Part shown: piece after piece, positions 9,834-18,153 of the stretch | How positions within the stretch are numbered: the stretch's first letter is position 1 | Layout: each line of letters starts with the position of its first letter | DNA from: Evansella tamaricis | GTDB lineage: Bacteria; Bacillota; Bacilli; Bacillales; Salisediminibacteriaceae | NCBI RefSeq assembly: GCF_019042215.1 | Contig: NZ_JAHQCS010000162.1 | Location: 1 to 46,915 of the forward strand | Direction: 5' to 3' | DNA length: 46,915 nucleotides | Position numbers and translations under genes: made by a program | The notes under the pieces: generated by a model | Databases searched by the model: none | What the model was told of the DNA's origin: nothing | What the model saw: only the letters and a program-made list of their open reading frames with translations

Positions 9834-9861
9834 AAAGGACTAATTCTCGTTAGTCCTTTTT
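9834..9861. terminator. Bidirectional intrinsic terminator
   Basis: AAAGGACTAA and TTAGTCCTTT pair perfectly around a six-base loop and are followed by TTTTT on the plus strand. It lies between two convergent genes and can serve both. Confidence 0.75.
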
Positions 9862-9864
9862 CGT

Positions 9865-10443
9865 TTATTCTTTTAATAAAAAAGAAGAATCTATTCTTCG
9901 TCTATATTGAACTTGTAATGTTAATAAAATATCGATCAAAGCAACAGTTATTATTGCAGGATATATATAGTACCAAAATCCAGAGACCCGTTGGAACAGC
10001 ATTTCTGCCATAGGGTGTAATAAATATAAGAATACAAGGGATAAAACAAGCCAGTAAAAAGAAAATAACAAGCAAACATGTCCACTTATTTGATAGGGCA
10101 TTGATGAATAATCCCACCATTTTCGATTAAAAAATTTTTCGAGTAATAATCCACTAACATACTCCACTGTTGTTGGTACGAGCAAACACATTGCTAATAC
10201 CATTAACAAATGAGTTTCTGGTGTAACTATATACAACAAAAATATAGGTGCGAAACCATACATAGGTTTTAACGGACTATAGAGAAACCCTTCTTTCATA
10301 AAAACACCTGTAGTGATGAGGCTATAAACGTTTTCAATAAGCCACCCCATAAATGAATAAAAGAAAAAATAGAAGATCAAAGCTACGAAACCTTCTGTTG
10401 CAACATGCGTCCAATCATAAAAAACAGCAATACCTTCTCTCAT
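9865..10443 (-). CDS. Membrane protein of the CmpB / putative ABC transporter type IV family
   Basis: 192 residues from the ATG at 10443; GGGAGGATCAGCAA lies directly upstream, while the longer frame from 10470 would put this site inside the gene. Five to six hydrophobic segments are visible. The pattern FYSFMGWLIENVYS followed by KEGFLYSPLKPMYGF matches family PF06541. The biochemical role of this family is unknown. The protein is integral to the cytoplasmic membrane and converges with the small zinc-ribbon gene. Confidence 0.8.
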   Translation of the reverse strand: MREGIAVFYDWTHVATEGFVALIFYFFFYSFMGWLIENVYSLITTGVFMKEGFLYSPLKPMYGFAPIFLLYIVTPETHLLMVLAMCLLVPTTVEYVSGLLLEKFFNRKWWDYSSMPYQISGHVCLLFSFYWLVLSLVFLYLLHPMAEMLFQRVSGFWYYIYPAIITVALIDILLTLQVQYRRRIDSSFLLKE

Positions 10444-10548
10444 TTGCTGATCCTCCCTTAAAAAAGTCAAAATAATATCTTAAGGTTGCCAGAATAATAA
10501 GGTATTTATTCCTGTTTTAGGTAAGTGGAAGTTAACAAAATTAATTCA

Positions 10549-11004
10549 TCAAATAATTTTATTTTTTGTTTCAATTAATTCGACAGTATCTCCCACTTGA
10601 ATGGTACCGCCTTTGATAATTTTTCCGTATGCACCACCACGCCATTTAGGATACATCTCATTTTTTAATCCTGGGAAAACTTCATCCATTCTCTCACAAG
10701 GTTTTGTTTCACCATAAATTTGGATGGTACAAGTTCCAATTTGAAGAATTTTATTTCTACTATTTTCTAATTGAACCCCACTCACCAGTAAGTTCGCCCG
10801 TCGTAACGACGGGTCTAACGAGGTTCCTAAATCTTCCATTAATTCATCCCATACCTCTTGTTCAAGAATGGTAACTTGCCTTTTCCCACCCTGGTTTGCA
10901 TTGGTTTCAATACCTTTACCCTCTATTAAAACTGCTTCGTTGACGTTGTCCATGGGACCACGCTTCATTCTTTTAATCCAGATTTTTTTTAATTCTCCTG
11001 ACAA
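10549..11004 (-). CDS. MOSC domain protein
   Basis: 151 residues from a TTG start at 11004, chosen because GGAGGTG lies 6 bases upstream; the ATG at 11037 would place that site inside the coding sequence. The domain shows the LRRANLLVSG motif and the conserved cysteine in ETKPCERMDE, as in MOSC (molybdenum cofactor sulfurase C-terminal) proteins related to YiiM/YuaD. Such proteins are thought to handle sulfur or bind molybdenum cofactor. A molybdenum hydroxylase lies 16 kb away at 27141-30799, but no direct link is shown. Confidence 0.88.
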   Translation of the reverse strand: MSGELKKIWIKRMKRGPMDNVNEAVLIEGKGIETNANQGGKRQVTILEQEVWDELMEDLGTSLDPSLRRANLLVSGVQLENSRNKILQIGTCTIQIYGETKPCERMDEVFPGLKNEMYPKWRGGAYGKIIKGGTIQVGDTVELIETKNKII

Positions 11005-11125
11005 AAGTCTCACCTCCGTAGATATAATAAATGACATTCTGATACTCTTATTGCAAACAACAAAAAAAGTTTTGACTTTTAATAGAACGATTTTTCAGAG
11101 GGAAATAAGCCACTCCTATGTGATA

Positions 11126-11485
11126 TTAACTAACCCTTGAACCAGATAATGTCATCGAATCCAAGTTAATTTTTGCTCCAACTTTCTTTAGAAAATCTAA
11201 ACCGATGACCCCATCCACTTCCTTTCGATAATCATCAATCTCCACTTTAAAATCTTTTACTTTTAATGGACCGACACTAACATAATCAAGTTTCCTTTCC
11301 ATAGGAAAAGAAAAAGTATTGCACTCAGAAGAAATTAGCCCGATGTCCTTAGCCAGCTTTACTGAAATGCCAGATTTAAGAGATGTTGTATTTACTAGGA
11401 CTCTGCGCAGGGTCAGAGTTTGTCCATTATAAATTATTGACATCTCTGTATACAATAATCCTTTTTCTAGATATAAACTCTTCAT
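11126..11485 (-). CDS. Retropepsin-like aspartyl protease fold protein, catalytic Asp replaced
   Basis: 119 residues from the ATG at 11485 (AAGAAGG 8 bases upstream; a GTG 9 bases earlier overlaps that site). The layout matches the small clan AA aspartyl proteases of Bacillus: a strand ending VLVNTTS in place of the usual LLDTGS, later the VSVGPLKVKDFKVEI strands and the conserved GVIGLDFLKKVGA segment. The catalytic DTG triad reads NTT, so proteolysis is unlikely. It may be a pseudoenzyme with a binding role. A single base change at the Asp codon could be checked in related strains. Confidence 0.75.
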   Translation of the reverse strand: MKSLYLEKGLLYTEMSIIYNGQTLTLRRVLVNTTSLKSGISVKLAKDIGLISSECNTFSFPMERKLDYVSVGPLKVKDFKVEIDDYRKEVDGVIGLDFLKKVGAKINLDSMTLSGSRVS

Positions 11486-11682
11486 ACAATTCACCTTCTT
11501 CCAATTAAATGTTCCTTTTCATTATTTTATCATTTATGATTACTTAAAGCCCAAACATTCGGATAAAGTGTCTCATTTTTTCATTAAATTATTTACTGAA
11601 TCGGTAATAAAAAATTGATATGCCACCCACCTCTCCACCGCTCCACTGATTACTGGCCACAAAATCGCTTTCTTGTTCAACA

Positions 11683-12042
11683 AGAAAAGCGCAAGCGCCT
11701 ATGAACACGAGCGTAGGGCAGTGGAGGAATGACAACTAGAAGTCCGAACTTTGACTTCGGTTGTCACTTCCGAAGTGCCCCGCAGTAATTAAGAAGGAAC
11801 TGAAAAAGTTTAAATCCACTTTTTCAGTTCCTTTTATTTGTATGGCAATGGCTGCGCTCGTCGCTCGCCTGATAGGAGAAAACCACTCCTATCAAGCTTT
11901 TTAAAGATTGCGACGGCTACGCTCATTGCTTAGGGACTGTAAAAGTGGAAAAGCACCACTTTTTCAGTTCCCATGCGAGTAGGCGGTGGAGCTAGACAAC
12001 TTGCCCGAAGGTGCAAAAACTTATACTTTCTCACCTTTTAAA
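11683..12042. repeat. Interspersed repeat, copy B, split by a nested insert
   Basis: Bases 11683-11785 match 97-199, and 11976-12042 match 203-258. In copy A the two modules are adjacent; here about 190 bases separate them. Bases 11500-11680 upstream are AT-rich and hold nothing I can identify. Confidence 0.75.
11786..11976. repeat. MITE-like nested insert with three hairpins
   Basis: The segment absent from copy A carries a perfect hairpin at 11794-11833 (arms ending GGAACTGAAAAAGT / ACTTTTTCAGTTCC), a hairpin at 11871-11893 (GATAGGAG / CTCCTATC), and a third at 11933-11972 whose right arm repeats CACTTTTTCAGTTCC. The first and third hairpins share the same motif, so the insert is bounded by related sequences. 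No protein is encoded. A small non-autonomous element is the simplest reading. Confidence 0.5.
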
Positions 12043-12094
12043 TAAAGAAGCATGCATGGCACACTTCTTCCGTTGAGCTTCATTTTTTGTTAAT

Positions 12095-13222
12095 TCATTC
12101 GTGGGATGCTTTCCTCCTCCATGCTTTTGGGATATAGACACAAGCAGGTTCACTTTCTAGATAATCCCCTGTTAGTGCATATGCCCTTGAACGGGAGCCT
12201 CCACATACATGTTTGTATTCACAAACCCCGCATTTACCTTTATAAGAATCAGGATCCCTTAGGGACTTAAATATTTCAGATTCTCGATAAATTGCCGATA
12301 ACGGCGTTTCTCTAACATTTCCTGCTTTTATAGGTAATAATCCACTTGGATAAACATCTCCAATGTGCGAAATGAAGACAAAGCCATTCCCATCATTGAC
12401 ACCTTTTGGCGCTCTTCCAAGACCATCAATCCGACCTGTTTCTCCTTTTAACAGTACATCTTTGTATTTAAAAGGCTTATCCTCTTTTGAAAATCCTTTA
12501 TCTCTCATTTTATTTTGAATAACAACTCTCCGGTAGTGTTGAGCAGCTGTTGTCTTTATATCAAATGGTACTTGTTTTGACAAATCATAAAGCCAATGAA
12601 ATACTTTTTCATGTTCAACTGGAGATATCATATCTTTTTCTTGTCCCCGGCCAGTGGGTACTAAAAAGAACACACTCCATAACACACAATTAAGATCTTC
12701 AACTAGTGCAGCCATTTCATCTAAATAATCATAATTATATTTAGAGATTACAGTGTTAATTTGTATCGGCATCTTTAGTTCATGTAAATAGTTAATCGCA
12801 TTCATAGTTAACTTAAAAGAACCTGCTGTCCCCCTGAAATGATCGTGTATGACAGCATTAGGTCCGTCCAAGCTAAAAGCCCACCTTGACAAACCGACTT
12901 CCTTTGCTTTTTCCATCGCTGCCTTTGTAACATTTGGTGTTGCTGATGGTGTCATTGAAACCCTTACGCCCTTATCAATAGCATACTTTGCTATATCATA
13001 TACATCATCCCGCATGAGTGGATCCCCACCAGTGAATACTAGCATAGGATTGCCCATCGAATGAATATCATCTATCAGTTTCTTCCCTTCTTCAAACCTC
13101 AATTCCAGTGGATGACGTTTATGTTGGGCTTCTGCACGGCAATGTAAACACTTTAATTCACATGCCCGTGTTAATTCCCAAATAACAATAAAGGGATTTT
13201 CATTATAATCTTGAGCAAACAT
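12095..13222 (-). CDS. Radical SAM/SPASM domain protein
   Basis: 375 residues from the ATG at 13222, which has GGAGGG 6 bases upstream; the longer frame to 13309 lacks a site. The radical SAM cluster motif is C21-x3-C25-x2-C28 (CELKCLHC), followed by FTGGDPLMR. The C-terminus carries a SPASM-type cysteine set (CGVCEYKHVCGG ... EPAC) for auxiliary Fe-S clusters. It resembles the group that includes heme-biosynthesis AhbD/NirJ-like enzymes and peptide-modifying enzymes (TIGR04053-type). No precursor peptide gene or heme gene is adjacent, so the substrate is unknown. Confidence 0.87.
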   Translation of the reverse strand: MFAQDYNENPFIVIWELTRACELKCLHCRAEAQHKRHPLELRFEEGKKLIDDIHSMGNPMLVFTGGDPLMRDDVYDIAKYAIDKGVRVSMTPSATPNVTKAAMEKAKEVGLSRWAFSLDGPNAVIHDHFRGTAGSFKLTMNAINYLHELKMPIQINTVISKYNYDYLDEMAALVEDLNCVLWSVFFLVPTGRGQEKDMISPVEHEKVFHWLYDLSKQVPFDIKTTAAQHYRRVVIQNKMRDKGFSKEDKPFKYKDVLLKGETGRIDGLGRAPKGVNDGNGFVFISHIGDVYPSGLLPIKAGNVRETPLSAIYRESEIFKSLRDPDSYKGKCGVCEYKHVCGGSRSRAYALTGDYLESEPACVYIPKAWRRKASHE

Positions 13223-13425
13223 AGAATACCCTCCTATTCTTTCATAACTTAAGGGTACCTTTACACAAAAAAAATTGATGTGATTTACCTCACATAACAG
13301 AAGAATCAAATACCGTCCTTATTTGGTAATACTTTTATAATCTTTTTTCAATGGCACATTAGAAGGTATGAGACTGAACACTAAAGACAGAAGTTATTTT
13401 TAGCTATTTAGCTATTTTGAAAACA

Positions 13426-13461
13426 ATAAAAAGGCTGCTCCTACAATAGAGGAACAACCTT
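13426..13461 (-). terminator. Intrinsic terminator of the KOW-type small gene
   Basis: On the minus strand AAGGTTGTTCCT pairs with AGGAGCAGCCTT (with G-U pairs) around an 7-base loop and is followed by TTTTTATTG, 25 bases past the stop of the gene at 13486. Confidence 0.8.
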
Positions 13462-13485
13462 GAATCCGGTAATCACCGTATGTAT

Positions 13486-13701
13486 TCACTTTTTTTTCGC
13501 ATATTCTTTATGGGTTAATACCGTTCTTGCTAGGGTTCCATTTTTTTGCATTTTATTTAACTCTACTGCAACAGAATTAGTATATACCGCAATTACCTTT
13601 GCCTCTTCCCCTTTATCTGGACCAGCAATTATCTTTACTGATTCTCCTATCTCAACGGGTGGTGGCGTATTCTGGTCAATTTTACCCTTTTCCTCTTCCA
13701 T
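13486..13701 (-). CDS. Small KOW-motif protein (DUF2187/YkvS-like)
   Basis: 71 residues with AAGGAGGAGGATTGTC before the ATG. After an acidic N-terminus, a KOW-like barrel strand (ESVKIIAGPDKGEEAKVIAVY) is followed by NSVAVEL and RTVLTHKEYAKKK. The last two segments match the pattern of the YkvS/DUF2187 family of Bacillus (NSV-V-L ... RTVVNHK-Y). KOW modules bind RNA or ribosomal protein surfaces in other proteins; the function of this family is unknown. Confidence 0.7.
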   Translation of the reverse strand: MEEEKGKIDQNTPPPVEIGESVKIIAGPDKGEEAKVIAVYTNSVAVELNKMQKNGTLARTVLTHKEYAKKK

Positions 13702-13924
13702 GACAATCCTCCTCCTTCCTTTGATAGTATTTCCAAGAACGTTCCGTTCAATCGAAAAAAGATAAAATAGGTTTGGGAATTATTACATCACAAGCATTGT
13801 ATTAAAAATGGCTACCGTATTATATCATGGTTGGACATGCCTATAAATAGTTTATTATCACCATTTGGAGATCATACCAAGAATACTTTTATTTTTTGAC
13901 TCTGTTATATTTTGTTGTTGATTT

Positions 13925-14043
13925 TCACTTCAGGCCGCTCGCTTTCCGCGGGCGGTTCGGGAGCCTCCTCGTCGCTGGCTCCTGCGGGGTCTCCCCTGAA
14001 CTCGCTATTCCCGCAGGAGTCTCGCACCTTTCGCTACAATCAA
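13925..14043. repeat. GC-rich intergenic repeat of Bacillaceae type
   Basis: This GC-rich block stands out from its AT-rich surroundings. It contains CGCTTTCCGCGGGC, AGCCTCCTCGTCGC and a 10-bp perfect inverted repeat CTCCTGCGGG (13979-13988) / CCCGCAGGAG (14010-14019). A related copy starts at the right end of the window (46874-46915). Frames that run through it on either strand are artefacts of its composition. The rest of 13702-14081 holds no gene that I can support. Confidence 0.7.
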
Positions 14044-14081
14044 CACTATGTCAAAAAATCACCATTATCCTTTAACATAGC

Positions 14082-14438
14082 CTATTTTTTAAACCAGACT
14101 TTAGATATTTTCCCATTCACTACCTCATAAATGGCGATGGCAAAAACCTCTAATCCGTTTGCTCTCCCCGTTACATGTTCATGATCAATAACAATATTCC
14201 CATTTGTGATTCTTTCCAAAAGTGTTGCATGCTGGTTCGGGTTCTCATGAAATAATTTCGAATAAATAATTCTCATTTTTTCAACTCCCACATAAAGCAA
14301 CTCATTCGAAGGAAAATCCCTAATCTCAACACTCTCACTATATACTGACAAAAATGTCTCTAAATCCTTTTGATTATACGCATCCAATTGTTTCTGAGCA
14401 AGTTCCTTCCCCTGCTGTTCAAGCTTTATTCGTTCCAC
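14082..14438 (-). CDS. NTF2/SnoaL-like fold protein
   Basis: 118 residues starting at a GTG with AGGAGGATTAGA upstream. Helix-rich N-terminus with the motif QLDAYNQKDLETFLSVYSE, followed by beta strands ending GKISKVWFKK. This is the nuclear transport factor 2-like cone fold (steroid isomerase-like family). Members include isomerases, lyases and binding proteins; the ligand cannot be inferred. It is monocistronic, and its 3' end adjoins the GC-rich repeat. Confidence 0.85.
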   Translation of the reverse strand: MERIKLEQQGKELAQKQLDAYNQKDLETFLSVYSESVEIRDFPSNELLYVGVEKMRIIYSKLFHENPNQHATLLERITNGNIVIDHEHVTGRANGLEVFAIAIYEVVNGKISKVWFKK

Positions 14439-14531
14439 TCTAATCCTCCTAGTTGTAAAGATAAAAATGACAATAATCTTCTTTTATAAGGCAAGACTAT
14501 TTTACCATTTTTATATTCTACCCTATTCAAC

Positions 14532-14624
14532 TTATCTCACATCTTTTAGATTTTTTTCTCTATCAATTAAATAATGAAAGCACTTAACTATGTGAAATAT
14601 AAGCATTTTTTTATTGTGAGATAA
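14532..14624. repeat. Separated 10-bp inverted repeat in the divergent promoter region
   Basis: TTATCTCACA at 14532-14541 and TGTGAGATAA at 14615-14624 are perfect inverse copies 73 bases apart. They lie between the divergent NTF2-like and YitT genes and could be two half-sites for one regulator. The meaning is unproven. Confidence 0.35.
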
Positions 14625-14651
14625 TCTAACTGCAAGCGAGATCCACTAAAG

Positions 14652-14687
14652 CACACCAAAGCGTTAAAGCTTAAACGCTTTGGTGTG
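14652..14687. promoter_or_regulatory. Perfect 14-bp palindrome abutting the yitT-like promoter
   Basis: CACACCAAAGCGTT and AACGCTTTGGTGTG are exact inverse repeats around an 8-base centre. The right arm ends 5 bases before the -35 box at 14693. No gene runs into it from the left, so it is not an obvious terminator; an operator is a reasonable guess. A terminator for an unseen small RNA is the alternative. Confidence 0.45.
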
Positions 14688-14692
14688 TATAT

Positions 14693-14721
14693 TTGCACGT
14701 CAGTTTAATTCATTCTATAAT
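14693..14721 (+). promoter_or_regulatory. Sigma-A-type promoter of the yitT-like gene
   Basis: TTGCAC (14693-14698), a 17-base spacer and TATAAT (14716-14721). Transcription would start near 14728. Confidence 0.7.
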
Positions 14722-14782
14722 AGTTATCGGTGCAAATATATAACTATATTAAAATATGAATATAATAAATACATATTACTTC

Positions 14783-15409
14783 ATGGGGGTGTTTAAAATA
14801 CTTAGAATAATATATATGCTCTTAGGTTGTTTCATTGTTAGTGTTGGTATTCTTTTTCTACAAAACTCTGAAGTGATTACTGGAGGTACAGCAGGTTTAG
14901 CTTTAAGTTTCTCCTACTTGATGAATTCTTCTTTCGCTGTTGTTTTCTTTCTGATTAATCTTCCATTTTACATTCTTTCTTATTTTAAAATGGGTTGGAA
15001 ATTTACCGCATCAACAATATTTGCAATTACTTCCTTGTCCATTATGTCAGAAATTGTACAGTTCTTCCCTTCTTTTACTATTCATCCTATTTTCGGATCA
15101 ATTATTGGAGGAACCATTGCAGGTTTAGGACTTTCTATATTATTTATGAACGGATCATCTTTAGGAGGAGCAAACATCCTTTCTCTTTTCCTCCAACAAA
15201 GATTTAATTGGAATCCTGGAAAAACGATGTTCGCATTTGATTTTCTCGTTATCCTTACTGGACTATACTCCGTTGGGTTAGTTAGAGGTTTTTATTCCGT
15301 CTTATCGATTTTTGTTATTTCCTACATTATCAGCTTCTTCAAAGTTAAAATTGCAGCAAGGAACGTTCGTCCCAAAACGGCTGTTCAACCGGAACCAAGT
15401 GCTTCTTAA
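14783..15409 (+). CDS. YitT family membrane protein
   Basis: About 208 residues from the ATG at 14783; an in-frame ATG at 14756 is also possible, and neither has a clear ribosome binding site. Five to six hydrophobic segments, with the repeated glycine-rich motifs typical of the YitT/YczE family (ITGGTAGLAL near the N-terminus, NGSSLGGANILS in the second half). The function of the family is unknown; some members are described as permease-like. A second, divergent paralogue lies at 33513-34175. A strong promoter lies upstream and a terminator downstream, so it is monocistronic. Confidence 0.82.
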   Translation: MGVFKILRIIYMLLGCFIVSVGILFLQNSEVITGGTAGLALSFSYLMNSSFAVVFFLINLPFYILSYFKMGWKFTASTIFAITSLSIMSEIVQFFPSFTIHPIFGSIIGGTIAGLGLSILFMNGSSLGGANILSLFLQQRFNWNPGKTMFAFDFLVILTGLYSVGLVRGFYSVLSIFVISYIISFFKVKIAARNVRPKTAVQPEPSAS

Positions 15410-15435
15410 AATCAAATCATCATTTTAATTATAAG

Positions 15436-15477
15436 ACTGCCCCTAAAGGTTTTTTTATCTTTAGGGGCAGTTATATA
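15436..15477 (+). terminator. Intrinsic terminator of the yitT-like gene
   Basis: ACTGCCCCTAAAG and CTTTAGGGGCAGT form a 13-bp perfect stem, 27 bases after the stop codon. The loop contains a T-run; the 3' tail is TATATATTT. Confidence 0.75.
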
Positions 15478-15570
15478 TTTGCTATAAAACTTCCTTAGCT
15501 GGTTAAATTTGTTCCTATCCTTTTGTGAAAGAATCCACTAAAATAAAATGTTGGGAAGGGGGTTATAGCA

Positions 15571-16503
15571 ATGGCGGAAACAAAACAATATATTTTCTTT
15601 GATTTTGAAATGCTCTGTTCCAATCGGGGGATGTCCTTTGAAGAGATGGAAGGAATCCGTTTAGGTGCTGTCAAATATGATTTGAAAACGAAAGAAGTTA
15701 CCTACTTCGATCAATATATAAGACCATGTAATCCCAGACCTTTAAGTTCTTTTTGCAAAAAATTAACTGGAATTAAGGATGAGGAGTTACAAGGAGCTGA
15801 GACATTTAAAATAGTATTCGAAGAGTTCCTATCCTGGGTTCGGGGAATAAAGAAATCACGATTTTTCTCTTGGTCAACCAGCGATCTGACCAGATTAAAA
15901 TTAGATGCAAAGAGACATGAAGTACCAATTACTACAATAAAAAAAATTGAAATGAGATATATCGATTTTCAAGCTATATTTACAAAGCGGGTTTCGAAAA
16001 ATAATCCATCTGTAGAAAATGCACTTGAATTTTACGGATTATCGTTTATTGGTGAAAAACACAATCCTATGTACGATTCCTATAATACGTTAAGAATTTA
16101 TTTAAACTTTTTAAATCTTCCCTTTCAAACTGACATTATCATGTTAAAGCAATTTATTTTTGACGAAGTACCTCCAGTAAAAGAAATTAATAATTTGTTA
16201 AATCAGGAGTTTCAAAAAGATATAAATGAGTTTACGCTGGATCTGAAGGAAATTTACCGTATGAAAGATGCGGGGAAAATAATTAAACGGACAAGACGAA
16301 TGGTAGAAAAATATGAAAATATCCTAATTAATCGATCCGGTATCTTTTCTAAAGAAAACGTATGGGATGTGGGCTGTTTAGTGGAGTTTTACCATGAATT
16401 GTTGTTTACTTTCGAAGAACACAGTTTCTATTCATCCAAAGTTATGATTTTGGATGAGCATATCTTACATCCCATTCATCGTTTATATTACAAAGAAGGG
16501 TGA
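15571..16503 (+). CDS. DEDDh-type 3'-5' exonuclease (KapD/DnaQ-like) with extra C-terminal domain
   Basis: 310 residues. The exonuclease core holds D11 and E13 (FFDFEM), D105 (WSTSDL) and H164-x4-D169 (HNPMYD), the four acidic residues plus His expected of DEDDh nucleases. Spacing resembles the KapD and ERI-1 type rather than DNA polymerase epsilon. Residues about 180-310 form a helical domain that I do not recognise. GGAAGGGGGTTATAGCA precedes the ATG. The substrate (RNA or DNA) is not determinable. Confidence 0.85.
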   Translation: MAETKQYIFFDFEMLCSNRGMSFEEMEGIRLGAVKYDLKTKEVTYFDQYIRPCNPRPLSSFCKKLTGIKDEELQGAETFKIVFEEFLSWVRGIKKSRFFSWSTSDLTRLKLDAKRHEVPITTIKKIEMRYIDFQAIFTKRVSKNNPSVENALEFYGLSFIGEKHNPMYDSYNTLRIYLNFLNLPFQTDIIMLKQFIFDEVPPVKEINNLLNQEFQKDINEFTLDLKEIYRMKDAGKIIKRTRRMVEKYENILINRSGIFSKENVWDVGCLVEFYHELLFTFEEHSFYSSKVMILDEHILHPIHRLYYKEG

Positions 16504-16523
16504 ATACCCTTCATACATAGCAT

Positions 16524-17747
16524 TTAATCTAAAGTGTTTTTCACTGCTGCTATCATATTCATTTCATATAAATCTTTACAGTATTCATTTGTAACATCAA
16601 ATGAACCCGGCATTGAATTGGATTCAAACAACTTAAATATTTCTTTCCCCTTATTCAAATACCAATCCCCTTTTATCGGTTCTGGATTATCTATATTCTC
16701 CCATGCATGAGTTAGTGTTGGACTGTACATAAATGGTTTTCCCTTATCCCAACAACTGTGCCACTCCTCTTTGATTTGTTCTCCTTTTGAGAACATGTGT
16801 GGCCAATAATCTTCCCTTGAACCTGTGTGAGGATTTTCCTTAGCAAAAAAGTAACATTCCTTATAAATCACAGGAATTCCAAAAAGAATCAAATACAGTT
16901 GTTTACCGATATTCACCCTTTCTTCCACATTTCTAAAGTTCACCACTTTGTGACCAGCTATTCTCCGAATAGATGACTTAGTCGCATATGGAAAGAGAAC
17001 ATGTACGAGATGAAAAGCTTCCTGAACTTGATATTGCCATGTGTTAAAAACATTTTCTTGGAAGATGTGGTTCTGAACGATCCGTTCTTCAATATAATGT
17101 TGTTCATTTATAATGAGAGCAACTGTAAGGAGTTTTGAATTCTTACTCCTGATAAATTCTTCCCAAATGGGGATCATAAATTTAGAGACACCAAAGACAG
17201 GTAGCAGATGGGAATAACTTTTTTTGTCTCTTCTGCTTGCCTCATATAATAATAGTTGAGGATAAGCATCGTGAAAAATGGCAGCATTTGCCCTCTCTAA
17301 AAAAGTAAAATAACTTTTCTGTGCCCTTTCCGACAGAAAGCCTGATAGAATACTTCCTTTAAGATCAGTCATATTCCAACCACCGTTTCTAGAGACGAAA
17401 TGAGCTAAAAGCGCCCAGTGAACTTCCGGATACTTATTGAAAACTTTTAAATAGGCAGATGTTCTTGTTAGATTATTTACATTTTCCTTTCTTACACTTG
17501 TTTTGATTTCTTGAACTATCTTTTTTTCATTCGGCAATATAACTATAGGGTTTGTATATTTATTAATATCATCCATGCTTTCTTTCAGTTTATCCAACAA
17601 TTCTTGATCTATTGAAAGATCACTCCAACTTTTTTCGGTACTTTTTTCAATTCCAAGAGTTTCTAATTTTTTTTTTACATATGGAATCATTTTATTTGGA
17701 ATTTGAGCAATATGCTCCAATAGTGTACTTCTCCGAAAAATTCCCAT
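16524..17747 (-). CDS. yppC: DUF2515 family protein (YppC-like)
   Basis: 407 residues with AGAGGTGATGTAA before the ATG. The size, the SRNGGWNMTDLKGS motif, the FLERANAAIFHDAYPQLLLYE segment and the long helical character match YppC/DUF2515 of Bacillus subtilis, as I recall that family. No signal peptide is present. The function is unknown. The gene converges with the exonuclease, with 20 bases between the stop codons. The family assignment is from memory of the conserved motifs. Confidence 0.75.
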   Translation of the reverse strand: MGIFRRSTLLEHIAQIPNKMIPYVKKKLETLGIEKSTEKSWSDLSIDQELLDKLKESMDDINKYTNPIVILPNEKKIVQEIKTSVRKENVNNLTRTSAYLKVFNKYPEVHWALLAHFVSRNGGWNMTDLKGSILSGFLSERAQKSYFTFLERANAAIFHDAYPQLLLYEASRRDKKSYSHLLPVFGVSKFMIPIWEEFIRSKNSKLLTVALIINEQHYIEERIVQNHIFQENVFNTWQYQVQEAFHLVHVLFPYATKSSIRRIAGHKVVNFRNVEERVNIGKQLYLILFGIPVIYKECYFFAKENPHTGSREDYWPHMFSKGEQIKEEWHSCWDKGKPFMYSPTLTHAWENIDNPEPIKGDWYLNKGKEIFKLFESNSMPGSFDVTNEYCKDLYEMNMIAAVKNTLD

Positions 17748-17908
17748 TTACATCACCTCTAGTGTATATATATCACTTGATCATTAAATTAGAAGTTGTG
17801 GTTTAGGGTGGAAAAGATGTCCTAACATATTTTCTCCTCGAAAAACTGATGATAATAATGTTTGGATGGTTCCAGTTCAAACAATACAATCTTAGGGGGA
17901 TTCATCAA

Positions 17909-18094
17909 ATGAACATGTTCGGGAAAAGGAAAAATAACCGAAATGGATTAATGATGTCATTGGTGGGAATTGGTATTGGTGCTGCAGCTGTTGGTATGAT
18001 GCGAGGTCGCCAAAACAATAACGGAAATGGAAACAGTAATATGATGCAGCCAATCCAAAATGCTATTGACAAAATGCAAAATCAATATAGCTAA
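17909..18094 (+). CDS. Small Gly/Asn-rich protein with one hydrophobic helix
   Basis: 61 residues starting at the ATG at 17909, which has AGGGGGA 8 bases upstream; an earlier ATG at 17849 has no site. A basic N-terminus (FGKRKNNRNG) is followed by a glycine- and alanine-rich hydrophobic helix (residues about 15-30), an Asn-rich linker and an amphipathic tail. It resembles small Bacillus proteins of unknown role. Another small gene follows after 59 bases, possibly in the same transcript. Confidence 0.7.
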   Translation: MNMFGKRKNNRNGLMMSLVGIGIGAAAVGMMRGRQNNNGNGNSNMMQPIQNAIDKMQNQYS

Positions 18095-18153
18095 AATGGC
18101 TGACAGCTTTCGAACATATGCTGTCACTCCTTTAAATTCATGAGGTGAGTAGC

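Noticed and set aside
13460-13765. 101-codon plus-strand frame over the KOW-type small gene
   Set aside because: Antisense to a gene with a clear ribosome binding site, terminator and family match; composition artefact.
13912-14130. Plus-strand frame through the GC-rich repeat
   Set aside because: The frame is open only because of repeat composition; no start signal and no protein-like sequence.
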